This document shows, in pieces, positions 10,367-22,972 of a stretch of 64,000 nt of DNA; position 1 is the first letter of the stretch; each line of letters begins with the position of its first letter. Location of the stretch: assembly GCA_964016875.1 (NCBI GenBank), contig OZ024730.1:40928795-40992794 (forward strand). The letters run 5' to 3'. The DNA comes from Fallopia convolvulus (taxonomy: Eukaryota; Streptophyta; Magnoliopsida; Caryophyllales; Polygonaceae). A program made the translations under genes and the position numbers. The notes beneath the pieces were generated by a model, which was not told the DNA's origin, did no database searches, and worked only from the letters and a program-made list of their open reading frames with translations.

Positions 10367-11931
10367 CAATATGCAATAGAATTAACATGAATAACCCAAT
10401 ATTTGAATGTTTCGTATTGAATAGTGAATATGAATACATAAAGTTTTGAATGCACGAATAACATTGTACAATTGCAAAAAAGTTTGATACCGAATAGTGA
10501 ATATGAAGACATACGATCTTAATATATAAATAACATTATACAACTACAAAATATTTGAGTATAACTATTTGTTAGTTTGAATATTAAATAATTCGAATAT
10601 CCACATACGTTAAATTTTTTTTTTGGTAGAAATTCACATACGTTAAATTAAATATACGTTGTAGCTACATAAATATAAACTACAGTTTCTCTACAATAGT
10701 CGTTTCTCTACAAAATGTCGTTTCTCCATATTCTAATAATGTCCACAGTATATATTGTGCGTAGGGATGGAAACCATCCATGGATGTCCAATCCATCCGC
10801 ACACCCGATCCAAATATATGGATAAAACGCGATCTATGATGGATGACGAATGGGTGGCGGATGGACTAAATAATTGGTGGGTTGGATGCGGATGAAGGGT
10901 CATCCGATCCACCACCCGATCCATCACCCATGCAACCACCCGACCCGTTTCATCCGCTTAATAATTTTGTATACATTTGAGTTTATTCTTTATTTTGTTT
11001 TAATGTACTCCCTATTTAACCATGTACTCCCTATTTAACCACAATCATGGGTCACTTGTCCTTATATTAACCTAACAAACCCTAAAAATTAATTTTTATA
11101 ACTTTAAATTATTTATTATATTTTATTAGGTTGAATTCAAGATAATGGTTTATCGTTATGCTTGCTTTTGTAATTTTTATGAACGTACACTTGTATTTTT
11201 TATGGTGAAATATGACTATTATACATGTTTTGATGAGCTAGACCCAAAAAAATATGTACAATTAAACACCCGATTATTTCATCCGACCCACCCGAAAATC
11301 CGACGGATGATGGACGAATGGTTGACGGATGATGACTTTTACGGGTGATAGACGGGTTGGGTGGAGCATTTACTTCATGAATCGGGTGATGGTATTGTGT
11401 CATCCATCCATAACGCGATTCACATATTTAGCTTTTCCTAATAATAAGCGAGTTATTTTGGATATTTTACATATTTGTCCTGTTGTAAATCAGTAGCGAC
11501 TTATTTTGTGATGGGGTGGGTAGGCCTATTGAGATGTACTTCCCCACCGGTTTTAAAATTACTCCTTTCTTAGAATTCAAACTTGAGATTTTTATGGAGG
11601 GAGAGTGATCCTCTTTCCAAGTTCGAACGTCTGCTCTTGTGTGTATATTTACAATTTTTTTTTTATTGTTTGATTAGGTAAAATGGTAAAAGACGTTGAA
11701 CGAGTGACAAAATTTGAACAATAGATGACCAAATGAGGATGCATATAGGAGAAAAACGTACGAGCTACATCAATATTTCAAACATAACATATAAAAACAC
11801 GTTTAATACACAGATACAAAGACACTCTCATAAAAGACTGCTCTTTTATTTCAACATGCACTAACCATGCATATTTTCTCAAAAGTAAAAACCCTGAAGT
11901 TGGATTAGGATAGCAAACGAGCAAAAACCGA
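10367..11931. other. Intergenic, with a degenerate GGATGG-rich repeat
   Basis: No coding gene is supported. About 10762-11412 is rich in CCATCC/GGATGG and CACCCGA strings. It begins TAGGGATGG and ends CCATCCATA, which could be worn hAT-type ends, but no convincing 8-bp duplication abuts them. The rest is AT-rich spacer and the 3' flank of the glycine-rich protein gene. Confidence 0.4.
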
Positions 11932-12499
11932 TCAGTTGCGTGGTTCGCTTGCTATTGCAGCTTGATTAGCCTCGGCGGCAGAAGCGCAGCACCTACAACG
12001 GTGTCCATATCCGTAACCGCAACAACCATAACGACATCCACCTCCTCCATAACCGCCGCCACCCTGGCCCGGGTACCCACCGCCACCACGTCCCGGGTAT
12101 CCTCCACCGCCGCCACGGCCCGGGTATCCACCGCCGCCATGGCCCGGGTACCCGCCTCCACCGCCACCGGGGTACCCACCTCCACCGCCACCCGGGTATC
12201 CCCCGTACTTGGCGTCTTCAAGCTTATTGCTAGATTCACCTACACATTGTTTTGAATGAAAGGTAAAGATTCACCGGCCTACACAGATTCAAGTTTATTG
12301 CTAGATTCACGATTGAGAAACAATTACTTAAAAATGGTGGAGATTATATATGCATAATACGAAGGATGAAGGAAAGCTCACTAGTTTGGTCTGTAGTACT
12401 CTTGGAATTTTGAGCCAAATCCCTGGCTGCCACCTCAGAGGAGAGGACAAGAACAATTGCTAGAAGAGCAAGCCCAAGAATTAATGCCTTGGAACCCAT
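11932..12499 (-). CDS. Glycine-rich secreted (cell-wall type) protein with Cys-rich C-terminus
   Basis: Two exons on the minus strand, 12499-12382 and 12239-11932, joined in phase 1 across a GT-AG intron, give 141 residues. Residues 1-25 (MGSKALILGLALLAIVLVLS and SEVAA) form a clear signal peptide ending before RDL. A short linker leads to a repeat domain of GGGGGYPG units (about residues 53-104). A cysteine-rich tail then has CRYGCCGYGYGHRCRCC followed by an A/E-rich end. This order of signal peptide, glycine-rich region and Cys-rich tail matches class II plant glycine-rich proteins such as the Arabidopsis GRP3 group, which are extracellular and can bind wall-associated kinases. Partner binding here is only inferred. 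A TATA box stands ~50 bp upstream of the ATG. No defects are seen. Confidence 0.88.
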
Positions 12500-12548
12500 T
12501 TTTTGTACGAAGGTTATTGATGGATGAAAATGTAGAGTCACCCATGCC

Positions 12549-12556
12549 CTTTTATA
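12549..12556 (-). promoter_or_regulatory. TATA box of the glycine-rich protein gene
   Basis: Read on the minus strand this is TATAAAAG, 50 bp upstream of the start codon at 12499. It implies a very short leader of roughly 20 bases. It is the only good TATA match immediately upstream of the gene. Confidence 0.65.
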
Positions 12557-13318
12557 GTATAAGGCCATGCAGTCTATTATTGACTATCTAGCTAGCTAGG
12601 GTTTGGGAATTGAAACTTGGTGCTGAAGCAGACAAAATTAATTCACTAAGTTTGTCAGAAGTTGGCTGGTGGAAAGATTGCCCATCCCTTCTCAATTAAT
12701 GTCATGCCATACTGTTTTCATAATATTTCATTTGACTACGGGTAGATTACCTTTTCATGCATGACTTCACTGGATATATAAACATTCCAAGATATATCAT
12801 ACGAGGAGGCTTATCCTATAAAAATAATTCTATTTTTTTTGAAGGGCATTTAATGTCTATGAAAGTTAAACCGCAAATATTTGAAAAAGTCTAATAGAAG
12901 CTCCATAATTTTCTCCAAAATAGAGAACTAATTTTTATATTAAAATTCTCTAAAATTAAACAATTCAATCCAACTCCAACAAATTCTCTATTTTGAACAA
13001 CATCGCATTTAATACTTTCATTTTGACTATATAAATTACAATAATATACAGTTTTTCTATCCTATGCCTAGATAAGAATCCAAATGTGGAAACTAAAACC
13101 CTATTTAGAGAAGCATAAACCCTTTTAAAACATAATTAAATGAATCTAAATACAAGATTATTACTTTCTTTAAAAATCGAATTATATATTATCTTGATTA
13201 TGGAAATAAAAATATTCTAAAATCTTAACATAATAAATAATAAATTATTTGTTATTCGACTTATAAGGAAATAAAAATATTCTAGGATCTTGCTAAACAT
13301 TGTCATTTTGCATAATAG
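12557..13318. other. Promoter region and AT-rich spacer
   Basis: Upstream of the glycine-rich protein gene and before the Harbinger remnant. About 12860-13030 carries TCTCTA/AAAATAGAGAA phrases on both strands, reminiscent of Tourist-type MITE ends, but I could not fix termini or a 3-bp duplication. No gene seen. Confidence 0.4.
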
Positions 13319-13684
13319 CAAGAGGGGGCAAGGAAATATGTTGAGCGTGCATTCGGAGTACTTCAAGCACGTTTTGCAATTGTTCGAAACTCGGCAAAAT
13401 TTTGGGATAAGCATATTCTAAAACACATTATAATGACATGCATAAGTGTGCATAATATGATTGTTGAAAACAAGCGTGATGAACATGAGCATATTCGTAG
13501 ACGTGATATCGAAAAAGAATATTATTATGTCAATGAAATTCCGGACATATCAGTTTCGCTCGAATGTACACCAACAATAATAGAGTTCATTGCAAATCGT
13601 CATCGAGTTAGAGATAGACAAATGCATTCTCAACTTCAAGAAGATCTTGTTGAGCACTTATGGAAAAAATATGGAGCCAATTAG
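13319..13684 (+). pseudogene. PIF/Harbinger transposase, C-terminal fragment
   Basis: A 121-codon open stretch reads YVERAFGVLQARFAIVRNSA, FWDKHILKHIIMTCISVHNMI and, near the end, LQEDLVEHLWKKYG before TAG. VERAFGVLQ(A/R)R, the following TCI.HNMI block and the QLQ.DL.EHLW tail are characteristic of plant PIF/Harbinger DDE transposases (DDE_4 family, also found in domesticated ALP1-like proteins). The N-terminal catalytic part is absent. Just upstream, related sequence is out of frame with stops, so this is a dead fragment. The ORF1-like partner lies at 14189-14731 on the opposite strand. Confidence 0.82.
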
Positions 13685-14188
13685 CGATTTACTTGTTTAT
13701 ACATCAACATTATGTTGTTGATTATTAATAAATTGATCTTTATAACAATAATTGCTCTAGAAGAATTAAGATCATAAAGTACTGCAAAGGGGCCCTAGTT
13801 GAGTGAGCAGGATCTACGCTTGGCCTGAAGCGCTAGCGGGTTTGTTGTAGAGGAAAAACAACAATGGTTGGGTTGAGACCTAATGTTTTCTGCAATCCGG
13901 GTGCGGGGGGCGGAGTCCCCCGCGGTATGATATAGATAGAAATTTTAGTAGTCCTGTTTGTATTGATTTACGTGATACAAGCCTATAAAATTAGAAATTA
14001 AAGCTACATCCTTCAAAGCCATGCCCTTAAAATTATTTGTAAAAATGACACAAGTCTCTACTCTAAACGAGTAGATTCATAAAAATGATAAAATGCATAA
14101 ATAAGAACTTTAGCAAGACTTAGTAAGTCTCACAATATAGGATACATGACAGAACTCTACTCAAAACGTGGAAACATAACACAAGAGA

Positions 14189-14731
14189 CTACTCATTTCC
14201 ATTCTTACCAACTGTTTTTGCCAAAATCTCTCTCCGAAGGCTGATGATATATTCTGCTTGAAGAGGATTCATGGAAGAAGTATCCATACACATTATTTTT
14301 GTTTCCTCTCTTCGAGCTTGAAGTTCAATTTCTTTTTCTCTAAGAGAAACCTACTTTTGCTCAATATCAATGAGCACCTTAAGTTGTTCTGCCTTCACAC
14401 GGTCACTTTCTAGCCTCCTTGCCTTGAAACCTTCCAACTCAATTCCGATTTTTGAGAATTCCTTCTTAGCATCATCACCTTCCACATTGGATTTTTCTTT
14501 CTTATTTGCTTTTTTTGCAACCTTTCTTCCAATAGGCCTCTTTAAAGGTGCAAGTTTAGAAACATTTTAATTATCATCTTCCAAGTTAATTGAAATCTCA
14601 TTTTTAGTAGGACGCGTGCTGTTAGAAGTTTTAGTTTTGATGGTTCCAAGAGTTAGTGACACAAAAGTTGCGTGGAGAGTCAACGACATCAATTGATATG
14701 ATAAAGTCACTAACACGGACCACTGCCAGAA
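14189..14731 (-). pseudogene. PIF/Harbinger ORF1-like (Myb/NAM-associated) fragment
   Basis: Reading the minus strand gives STRPTKNEISINLEDDN, stop, then RPIGRKVAKKANKKEK, KIGIELEGFKARRLESDRVK, a second stop, REKEIELQAR, and MDTSSMNPLQAEYIISLR before the terminal TAG at 14189. The P(I/L)GRK.AK basic block, charged coiled coil, and MDTS.M.P.Q..YI..LR tail match the C-terminal domain of ORF1 proteins encoded by plant PIF/Harbinger elements. Stops at 14567-14569 and 14351-14353 interrupt it. A Cassandra TRIM lies immediately upstream of this fragment (14732). Confidence 0.7.
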
Positions 14732-15245
14732 TGTAAGGCTCGAAGCCTTTAGAAGCGCTATCCTATGCCAACCCAAGGACTTCCCAAGAGGTCACCCATT
14801 TTGGTACTACTCTCGCCCCTCCACGCTTAACTTCTGAGTTCTTTGTCCTCACTCGAACACAAAAAAGGAAGAGCTCTTGTTGACATGAGGAGTACCTCAA
14901 TCCCTTATAAACCATCGGGGTGTTACAATCTCTCCTACTTAAACACTTGACGTCCTCGTCAAGGTCCAAGGACTGCCCTTTGGGTCGAGTGATCGCCCTC
15001 CGGACCAAGCCAAATCGTAAACCAAAACCTGACTCTGATACCATTTGTAAGGCTCGAAGGCTTTAGAAGCGCTATCCCATACCAACCCGAGGACTTCCCA
15101 GGAGGTCACCCATCCTGGTACTACTCTCGCCCCTACACGCTTAACTCCTAAGTTATTTGTCCTCACTCGAACACAAAAAAGGAAGAGCTCTAGCTTGTTG
15201 ACATGGGGAGCACCTCCATCCCTTATAAACCATGGGGGTGTTACA
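14732..15245 (-). mobile_element. Cassandra TRIM retroelement, copy 2
   Basis: A 514-bp element on the minus strand with LTRs at 15245-15046 (5' LTR) and 14927-14732 (3' LTR). It is flanked by the 5-bp duplication CAGAA (14727-14731 and 15246-15250). The minus strand shows TGGTATCAGAGTC directly after the 5' LTR, the Met-tRNA primer site. Both LTRs contain the 5S rRNA-like block (GTTAAGCG, AGTAGTACCA, TGACCTC). It is the same family as copy 1 but clearly diverged from it. Confidence 0.94.
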
Positions 15246-15250
15246 CAGAA

Positions 15251-16450
15251 AAACTATTTTTGGAAGGATTTTGTAGATTATATCTGATTGTTTACAGATC
15301 AGTTAGAGAGTCTATTTAAGGAGAAAATCACCAAAAAAGAGTGCCAAATTTAGAAGAATATGTCAACATTCTTATATGATATTTGTTATGAGCTTACATG
15401 TTATGTTAGGAAAGATTTTGTAAGATTGCGTGGGATGTCATTTCCTTAACCGAATAGGAAATGATATCACACGAAATCACTCTTCTTATAGATTATATAC
15501 TTTAGTGCTAAAGATTAGGCGTTGAAAGACTTGAGCATAACTTGTAATTTGTGAGAAAGAAAAAAAAAGACTTGTGCGTGGGATTCGTGCAAGTGGTGTA
15601 GTCAAGTGTTCTTAGGCATAGCATGAGATTGAGAGTGTGAGAGGCAAAGGTAGAGCATGGTATGGGATTCAACTTCTACACGGGAGAGCTTTGTAAACTC
15701 TCAAGAAATCAATAAAGTGAGTCTAAGTACTCTTGAAATCCGACCGAGTAATGGAGAAGCTTAAAAGGGAGTAGTTTTTCTCTAAGTAAACTAGTTAGTT
15801 AAGGAGTTTTGATGGTGCGCTAAATTAATGCTAACTCATTTGCGTTAACTTAGCAATATGAGAAAAAGTGGTAAAACGATGTGTTGCGTATACGCATCTA
15901 AGCATATCGTCTATGTACGGAATTGGCGGGCAAATTGCATGTCCTATTTCTAGCCCAATTCACTTGCCCATTTCAGCCCATCAAATTCAAAAAAGTGGGC
16001 TTGGCCCACAAAATAAAATTGGGAACACCATAAAAGAGTTGCATGTGGTTCCAAGTAGGCAAACGCAAGCGAGAGATTCCAAAATTGCTATCCCTTGTCC
16101 ATGCGAATTCTCAATTGTCCCACATCGGTCATGGGCAAGTAAACAAGCAACAGAAATGCTATATATAATGGAAAGTATCGAACAAATAAAGGATCGAAAA
16201 ACCTCTACGGGTTAGGAATCTTTTCCTGTACCTAGATTCGATGTGCTTGATCTCCGAGTAAGATCGCGTTATTTACGGTATAAAGTCCAAATGGCTTTAA
16301 TTGTAAAAAGGATTACAAAACAATCAGCTGAAGGGCGGGAAGGAGGAATAACCTACGTATGAAAACCGTTTCGTTGTACGAATTATTGAGAGTTAGTATT
16401 TAATATAATCCCATTTATAGCGCGTATTATTTCGAGTTTCAACAAGGTTT
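15251..16450. other. Possible 5' LTR/leader of the copia relic; no gene
   Basis: No supported reading frame. The stretch 15480-15790 (GTGAGAGGCAAAGGTAGAG, TCAAGAAATCAATAAAGTGAG) resembles the R/U5 region of a copia LTR, and the copia-like coding relic follows, but I found no second LTR or primer site. A snRNA-type promoter pair occurs at 16117-16169 (separate entry). Confidence 0.35.
16117..16169 (+). promoter_or_regulatory. Candidate snRNA-type promoter (USE plus TATA)
   Basis: GTCCCACATCG at 16117-16127 matches the plant upstream sequence element of U-snRNA genes, and TATATATAAT follows at 16160-16169, 32 bases later. That spacing is the one reported for pol II snRNA genes in plants. The downstream sequence does not resemble U1-U6, U3 or any snRNA I recognise. 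The match could be chance or a retroelement promoter. Confidence 0.3.
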
Positions 16451-16453
16451 ACT

Positions 16454-18780
16454 ATGCATCATTGTGTCATTTATAGTTTGGTAACACTATTTCCTATTTG
16501 TTCATTCCGTTGCATATTTTATTCTAAGTCGACGACTTCACATGAGTCGGCGAATCTGAGCAGGGATATGAAGGAGGTGATTTGTTACCAATGTCAAGCA
16601 AAGGCACATTTTGCTAATGGCAAAGTTATGATGGCGAGTTAGGACATGTCTGATGATGATGATGAGATGTCTCCGACAAAGGAAGTTTGTCTCATGGCTA
16701 GTGAATACAACTCATCTCAAGAGGTATATGAATATGAACTCTCTTCACTTCTTGCTAAAAAGACTAGATTTCTATCATTGAAAGGCTTGGAATGAAAGTC
16801 ACCGAGTTAAAAGAAAAAGTGGAAGAAAATGAAGATATTATAACCAAGTTACATGGAGATAACAAAGTCTGGTGAAATAAAGCTATTGAACTTGAAAAGA
16901 CATCTTCTCCTAAGTCAACTACTTGTGTGTCTTGCATTGGCTCAAAATCTCAAGTCATTGACTTGGAAAAACAGGTTGATGATCTTGAAAAGCAAGTCAC
17001 TCAGTTAGAAGGAGAAAAGCTTATGCTTAAGCTTGAAAATGCTAAATTGTCTAGTGATTTAGAAAGTCTTGAGACTAATGCTGAGACTAAAAGAAAGAAA
17101 TGGTTGGATGAGTTTGGTTTTAATAAGGTTCAAGAGGTCAAAAGACTATGGAAAGAAGTTTGTGAAGGAGGCAGATAGGTCTGGAATTGCTTATGTTCGT
17201 GCACCCAAGACTTAAGGTATCAAACATGCTCCCCTTTTGTTGAAAGATAAAGCCCCTATATGTAGTAACAATGCAAGTTGCTCTACACGTGTGGCGGTTA
17301 AACAAGACAAAGGGAAGCAACAGTGGTATCCTGATCAAAAGGTGCACAACATGTGGCAAGATCAAGTTTAGAACTCGGCTCCCTCACATATCGATTTTCA
17401 ATCATGCATTAACAACTAACCTATCTATCCTAGCTACAACAAGTACATGGGCCTTAAGTCTCATAAAATATGTTGGTATTGCGGCAAGGCTAGTCACTAC
17501 CAATATAATTGTCATAAAAAGGCTAGGGATTAGAAAAATGTTAGGTTGCAGACTCTGGATGATAGTCATGAATAACCCGTTGTCGATGATTGTCCTCCAA
17601 GTTTTGTTTGTGCTAGTTGTATTAAGTGTTGTCCTAGAAATATTTTTGTTGCCAAACCAAGAGGAGTTAAACAACTCTGGGTTCGTAAGAACTAATTTTT
17701 CCATTGTAGTTTGGAGTGGGTGACAATGAGCCTTGTTTTATTGATCGTGCGTGCTCAATTCATATGTCAGGGAACCCTAGAGATTTTGTCTCACTTCAAG
17801 AGTATAAAGGAGGTAAGATTATTTTGGAAACAATACTAGAGGTGGCATTTGAGGTACACGTATGGTAAGCATTTCTGAAAAACTGACTATTGATGATATG
17901 AATTTAGTAGACAATCTTGGTTTCAAATTGGTATGTGTTTTCCAAATGTGTGCTAATGGAAAAATCCAAGTTGTTATTGATAATAGAGGTTGTTAGGTGA
18001 TGGAAATCGACTCGGGTAAGATTCTTCTAAATGGAGTGTATGAAAACAACCTTTATAAAGTGGACCCTTGTTTTGAACCCAAGGAAAAACTGTCTCAAAA
18101 CAGTTGCAGAGGTCGCCAACCTTTGGCATAGTATATTTGGCCAAGCAAGCTTACAACTCATACTAGACTTCATAGACAAGATCTAGTAAGAGGACTACCA
18201 AAGATTGATCCAAGCAATAATGAGGTATGTGGAGCATGATTGAAATGTAAGCAAGTAAGGTCATCTTTGAAATCCAAGAAGGAGGTAAGCACCTCTAGAC
18301 CCTTGGAGATGATTCATATAGATTTTGTGGTCCCATGCATGTCTAAAGTCGTGGAGGAAATAAATATATCTTTGTTATTGTCGATGACTTTTCACGGTAT
18401 ACTTGGATAATTTTTCTATCTTATAAGGATCATGTTTTTATAGAATTTGAAGCATGGGTGAAGGTTGTTGATAAAAAGCTTGGAGTATCTCTTGTGTCAA
18501 AATGATCAAATCATGGCACTGAGTTTGAGAATTATGAGTTTTTAGAGTTTTGCATGAAAAATGGCATAGGTCACAACTTCTCAACGCCAAGAACTCCATA
18601 AAAAATGGCGTTATTGAGAGGAAGAATCGTAGCTTTAAATACATGTCACAAACATTGCTTATTTCGAGTGGTCTTTCAAGAAATTTTTGTGGTGAAGCCC
18701 TAAATTTGAGGTCTCTACCCATTTTAGAGAATTGCTTTATAATGGGAAAAGGGATAGGGATTCTCCAAAATGACTTCTAA
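16454..18780 (+). pseudogene. Ty1-copia retrotransposon gag and integrase relic
   Basis: Fragments in shifting frames follow copia order. CYQCQAKAHFANG (near 16580) is a CCHC zinc knuckle with its last Cys lost, followed by a leucine-heptad coiled coil (QVIDLEKQVDDLEKQVTQLE, 16960-17020). WYCGKASHYQYNCHKK (about 17470) is a second knuckle. A worn D-S-G-C/S-I-H-M-S-G protease-like site lies near 17745. Integrase blocks are EMIHIDFVVP, VIVDDFSRYTWI, NGIGHNF and VIERKNRSF (18310-18640). Many stops and frameshifts occur, and reverse transcriptase and RNase H are missing beyond 18780. It is therefore a truncated dead copy. Confidence 0.8.
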
Positions 18781-21700
18781 AGATAATATTCAGATCAAGC
18801 TCAAATAATCCCCAAATTCTTGGGGATTGTACTTTAATATGCATGGAATTGGTTCACATGAAAACAACCCTTATCCTACAAACGAATCTCGTTTGCCCGT
18901 AGTTTTTTTTAATGTTTTTGAATTTTTTTTAGGTGTTTTATCATATGTAGGACGATATAAATCACATATAAAATATGAACATAAAACATGAACATGCAAC
19001 ACTTATATATGAAGGCATGATAAACTCTCTAAACTTTTAAGAGGATTATATGTGAACATGTACACCAAATATGCCAACATAACGTCAAATGTCGTGTTTT
19101 TGGCAAAAGTAAGGGAAAAAAAACTAGTTTTAAGCATTTTAACTTTTGTAGAATGATATAAGTGAGTATGAACATATGACCATAAAACATGATCATAACA
19201 TCATTAATATGTGAGCACACTTATATTATATGTGAACGTATGATAAAATCTCTAAACTTTTAAGATGATTATATGTGAACATGCCTTGTAATAGTGTGAA
19301 CATGTGCATAGAATATGTGAACATAATGTAAAATGTCAAACATTATGTTTTTGGCAAAAACAAGCAAAAAGGCCAAAATTACCATTTTGCCCCATCTCTT
19401 TGAATCTTAGTCATCAATTCCTCAAATCCAAAGATGCTCATTAGTTTGTAGTTTGTAGGATATGTGATATTTGCATTGGAACAACCCTTTAATATGTATA
19501 AAAAGTCCATTGTTAAAGAAAAGATATACTTTTGGAAATAAAGTGGTGCACATTTAAGACTTAACCATTTTTACAGCTTCAACTTTTAGACAAAAATGGA
19601 TTGTGCACTTCTTTAACCTACACAAAAGTGTATACTATATGTAAAATTGAAGCATCCTTCTACCATATTATCTACGTAGAGTTGGGATCAAATGAAAATA
19701 ATTCTTAAAACGTAAATGTGGATAAATTTTGTGTGTTAGATCTGGGAGATCAACAATTACAATGAGACGCGCTTCCTTATCTTCCTTATTTTGTAAAACA
19801 AAGAGTGTTTCCGTCTTTATACCATTAAATTAGAATAATTGCTGCAATAATCATCTTCAAGCTTTGGACGCTCGTTGTTGTAGTTGCTCCTTTTGTTAAA
19901 ATCCAAAATAAACGAGCACTAGAAATGAAGATTTAATCCAATGAAAAAACTGACATGTAGAAGATTCACTCTTATTCTACATGTCAAATGACTTGCGCAC
20001 GCTAAAAAGAGATTTTACAGTGATTATTATTGTCTCTTTAGATTGTGAGCGTTCTCTACCTTACTCTTGATATTCTACCTTCATAGATTATTATAAGTAT
20101 TTCCCCTCTTAAAAAGCTACTTGGAACCTTTTCAGATTCCCTCTCGTAATACCGCGGTCCTTCAAAGTGTTTGACACGTCGAGTCTCTATTAAAAAGGAG
20201 TTATCTTGAGCTAGAGATGTATTTTAATCCTTGCAACCTTCGTATTCTTCAACTATGTATAGGTGCTGGAAAGGGTCGGAGTTGGAGCTTTCTCGATGTG
20301 GGCCGGGAGAGGATTATTAATATTTGAGGTGTTAGTTATTGGTTGGTGGAATATGATGCTTGCCACATGTTGCGTTTTCATTGATGATATTTTGTTTTAG
20401 TTGGAGGTTTGAGATTCTTTGATGTGAAACAAGATAATAGGTTGGCGAGGTATCGTTTTTCGACTGGTGGAATGTGCAATTGATGTGACTTGCGCCATAG
20501 GTCGGCAAATCCAGACTACGATTTCGTCAACATAATCATTGGTTGGTCTTTTTAACCTGCGACCTCATCTTGTGTAAAATCAACGTGTTAACTATGCAAG
20601 GTAGTCGACCATGAAGTAGGATGTGCACATTGTTCTTATTCGAATCTTCGTGGGAGTTTTTACTTGATTTCTTGAATCTTTATACTTTTAGTTCATTGAG
20701 CGTGTTGTTCGCACACTATGGAGATTATTTTGCCCGCCGACTTAGCATGTTTTGGCAAGAAGACATAGTATTTGCAAGTGTTTTTATAGTGTGTGTGATT
20801 ATACCTTTTGCATGTTATGACTTGAGTTTCGAGTTTGTGTGCGTCATTTCTTCTCTATTTCACCCCTTGGTTCGATCATCTTTCTTGTAGTTTAGTGTTT
20901 GAATTATCCGCGCTCCATCACAACCCTATGACTAGATGTTTCCACTCACGGAAACTTCGAGGCAAACATGCGACATTGGTTTAGATGGAGAAGATGCTTC
21001 ATTCGGAAGGGGTCTCTTATGCCATAGCCATTTCTTTTGATGACCACTCATTTGGACAGATACTTGGGTTGATTGTTTGTTGGACTGGTTGTTTAGGTTG
21101 ACTCTATTGGGCTGGATGACTCGGTTTAGTTTGCTTGCTCGACCTTGTTCCTCATGGGCCATCCCGAGAACGATGACTATAAAAGGGCGAGTCGAAGTAC
21201 TCCCTCCTCACCATTGTCTTCCCCATTGTTTCTTCCTCTTGTTGTTTCAAATTCACCCTATGCGTCCCCTCAGGTTTCGATGACTCTTGTCTTTGCCTCG
21301 ACGCAACCAAATTCTTCGGCCCTCTCATCTTCAAACGACCAAGTAAGTTTTATTCTTTCTCCTTGCTTTCGTTCCTCTCCTTTATATTCGATTTTGCCCA
21401 ATTTGTTGTGTGACATTTCGACTCCCCACCATCATGGGGATGGGTAGCAACCTTTAGAAGTTGTAGTTGGGCCTTTACTAGCCGAGCTATGGCGAAAGTC
21501 ATTGTTTTTCTTTCTTTTGTCGTCATCTTTCTAGGTGCGGGGTTTCTGAAAATCTTTTTCTGTGCTAGCACCACCATGTATGGTGGTCCGATGGTCGTAT
21601 TCCACCTTGCACACGGTGAGTATCGACGCATGATAGGTATAGTACCCGCTATTTTAAAAAAAGAATATTAATTTTTTTATTTAATTATTCTATTAAAATA

Positions 21701-22972
21701 GCAAGTTACTAACATGATTAAAATTTAACATGTTGGCAAATAAAATTTTATTTTATTAAATATACGAATTTATAATTTCCATTAGCCTAAGTTTTATTAA
21801 AACAATGGGAACAAGAGGAAAATGAAAGAGGTTGGATTTGAAACCCCAACCTCACACATCTCTTCACATTTAAACACTCGTCCCACACCACTATGACATC
21901 ATATACTTCTTGTTTCTTATGGAACTCTTTTTGTTTTATTTCTTTCTCACTTTAGAAGCTTCCAAAAACACATCAATGGATGTCTTGTCCCATTAAAGTG
22001 ATCTGACGGTTGGCCACTCTACCCAATCCTCCTTTATTCCAAGCCTCCTCCATTGCCCCCAATCCCTCTTTCTCTCTTCTTCCAAGCTTCTACCTAACAA
22101 CTAGACCTAATTATGATTTAGATTTTTCAAGCTTATTCATTCTATATATAAATGGGTGTTTAGACAAGTAGGTTACACACAATCCTCTTCTCCTAGTACA
22201 TTTTCGCCCATCTAAGCCCCACAAATTTCTGATGTTAATTTCCCATTCTTTCCTCCAATTTGAAAAGTTTTACAAGATGTTTTTAAAAATGTTTGGGCTA
22301 TTTTGGCCCGCCGAACCATCTTCGACCACCAGAGTCATCGCCCATTGACCATGCCTCGTTGCCGGAGCCACTAGGGCCTGCTGCCACTTGTGGTGGTGGT
22401 GCTCGTGCTGTTATTGGTCGTCCATGCTAGAGGATGAAGAAGAAGACTTGTGATTTGGGCCTCATTTAGTTAATGAGACTGGTTAAAAAATAAGAAAGAT
22501 CCATTTAAATTTATTAGGCCCATCAAGATTTTAATTGAAGGAAGAAAGGACATCCAAGTCCAATTTCGTCACAACCTCGTTTTTTGTACCGTTTTCATTC
22601 CCTTTTTGGGCGCATCCTCATGTTCATTGACTTTTATACACCGCCTCTGAGATGGATTTAGTCCCTATATCAATTTTGGTGCATTCTAACTAAATTCATT
22701 TATTATTGTCACATAGATGAATCAATTTTTCTTGGGTCTATCGGCGTACCCTTTTTCCCTTTGGCACGACTACCCCCATCTTTACCCCCAGATTCCGTTG
22801 TAGTGGAGCCACGATGGATCAATGATGATGATGAAATAATAACTATTTATGGGATTTTTAGTACATATTATAAATGGGTATATATAAAGAATTTTATCAA
22901 ATAAATTCTAATGCATGATCACCTAGGCAATTAATAATTTTTATAAAATTATAAATGGCCTTATGATGGGAT
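18781..22972. other. Long non-coding, repeat-derived stretch
   Basis: I find no convincing gene in 4.2 kb. Short open frames (for example 20621-20890) match nothing I know and lack exon partners. About 18930-19365 is a diverged tandem duplication (separate entry). About 21780-22300 contains a TATATATAAATGGG box followed by ACACAATCCTCTTCTCC, which resembles the U3/R region of a worn LTR, but no ends could be fixed. The region ends at the CACTA element target site. Confidence 0.45.
18930..19365 (+). repeat. Diverged tandem duplication
   Basis: Two copies of a ~200-bp unit share, in order: TGTAG(G/A)A(C/T)GATATAA, CATAAAACATGA, CTCTAAACTTTTAAGA(G/T)GATT and GTGTTTTTGGCAAAA-like phrases. Copy 1 spans about 18930-19110 and copy 2 about 19131-19362. 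Both are non-coding and probably the interior of a transposon whose ends I cannot place. Confidence 0.6.

Noticed and set aside
9836..10369. Short ORFs and possible 5S rRNA genes
   Set aside because: The 5S-like sequence lacks the first third of the gene and lies inside Cassandra LTRs; the ORFs are translations of those LTRs.
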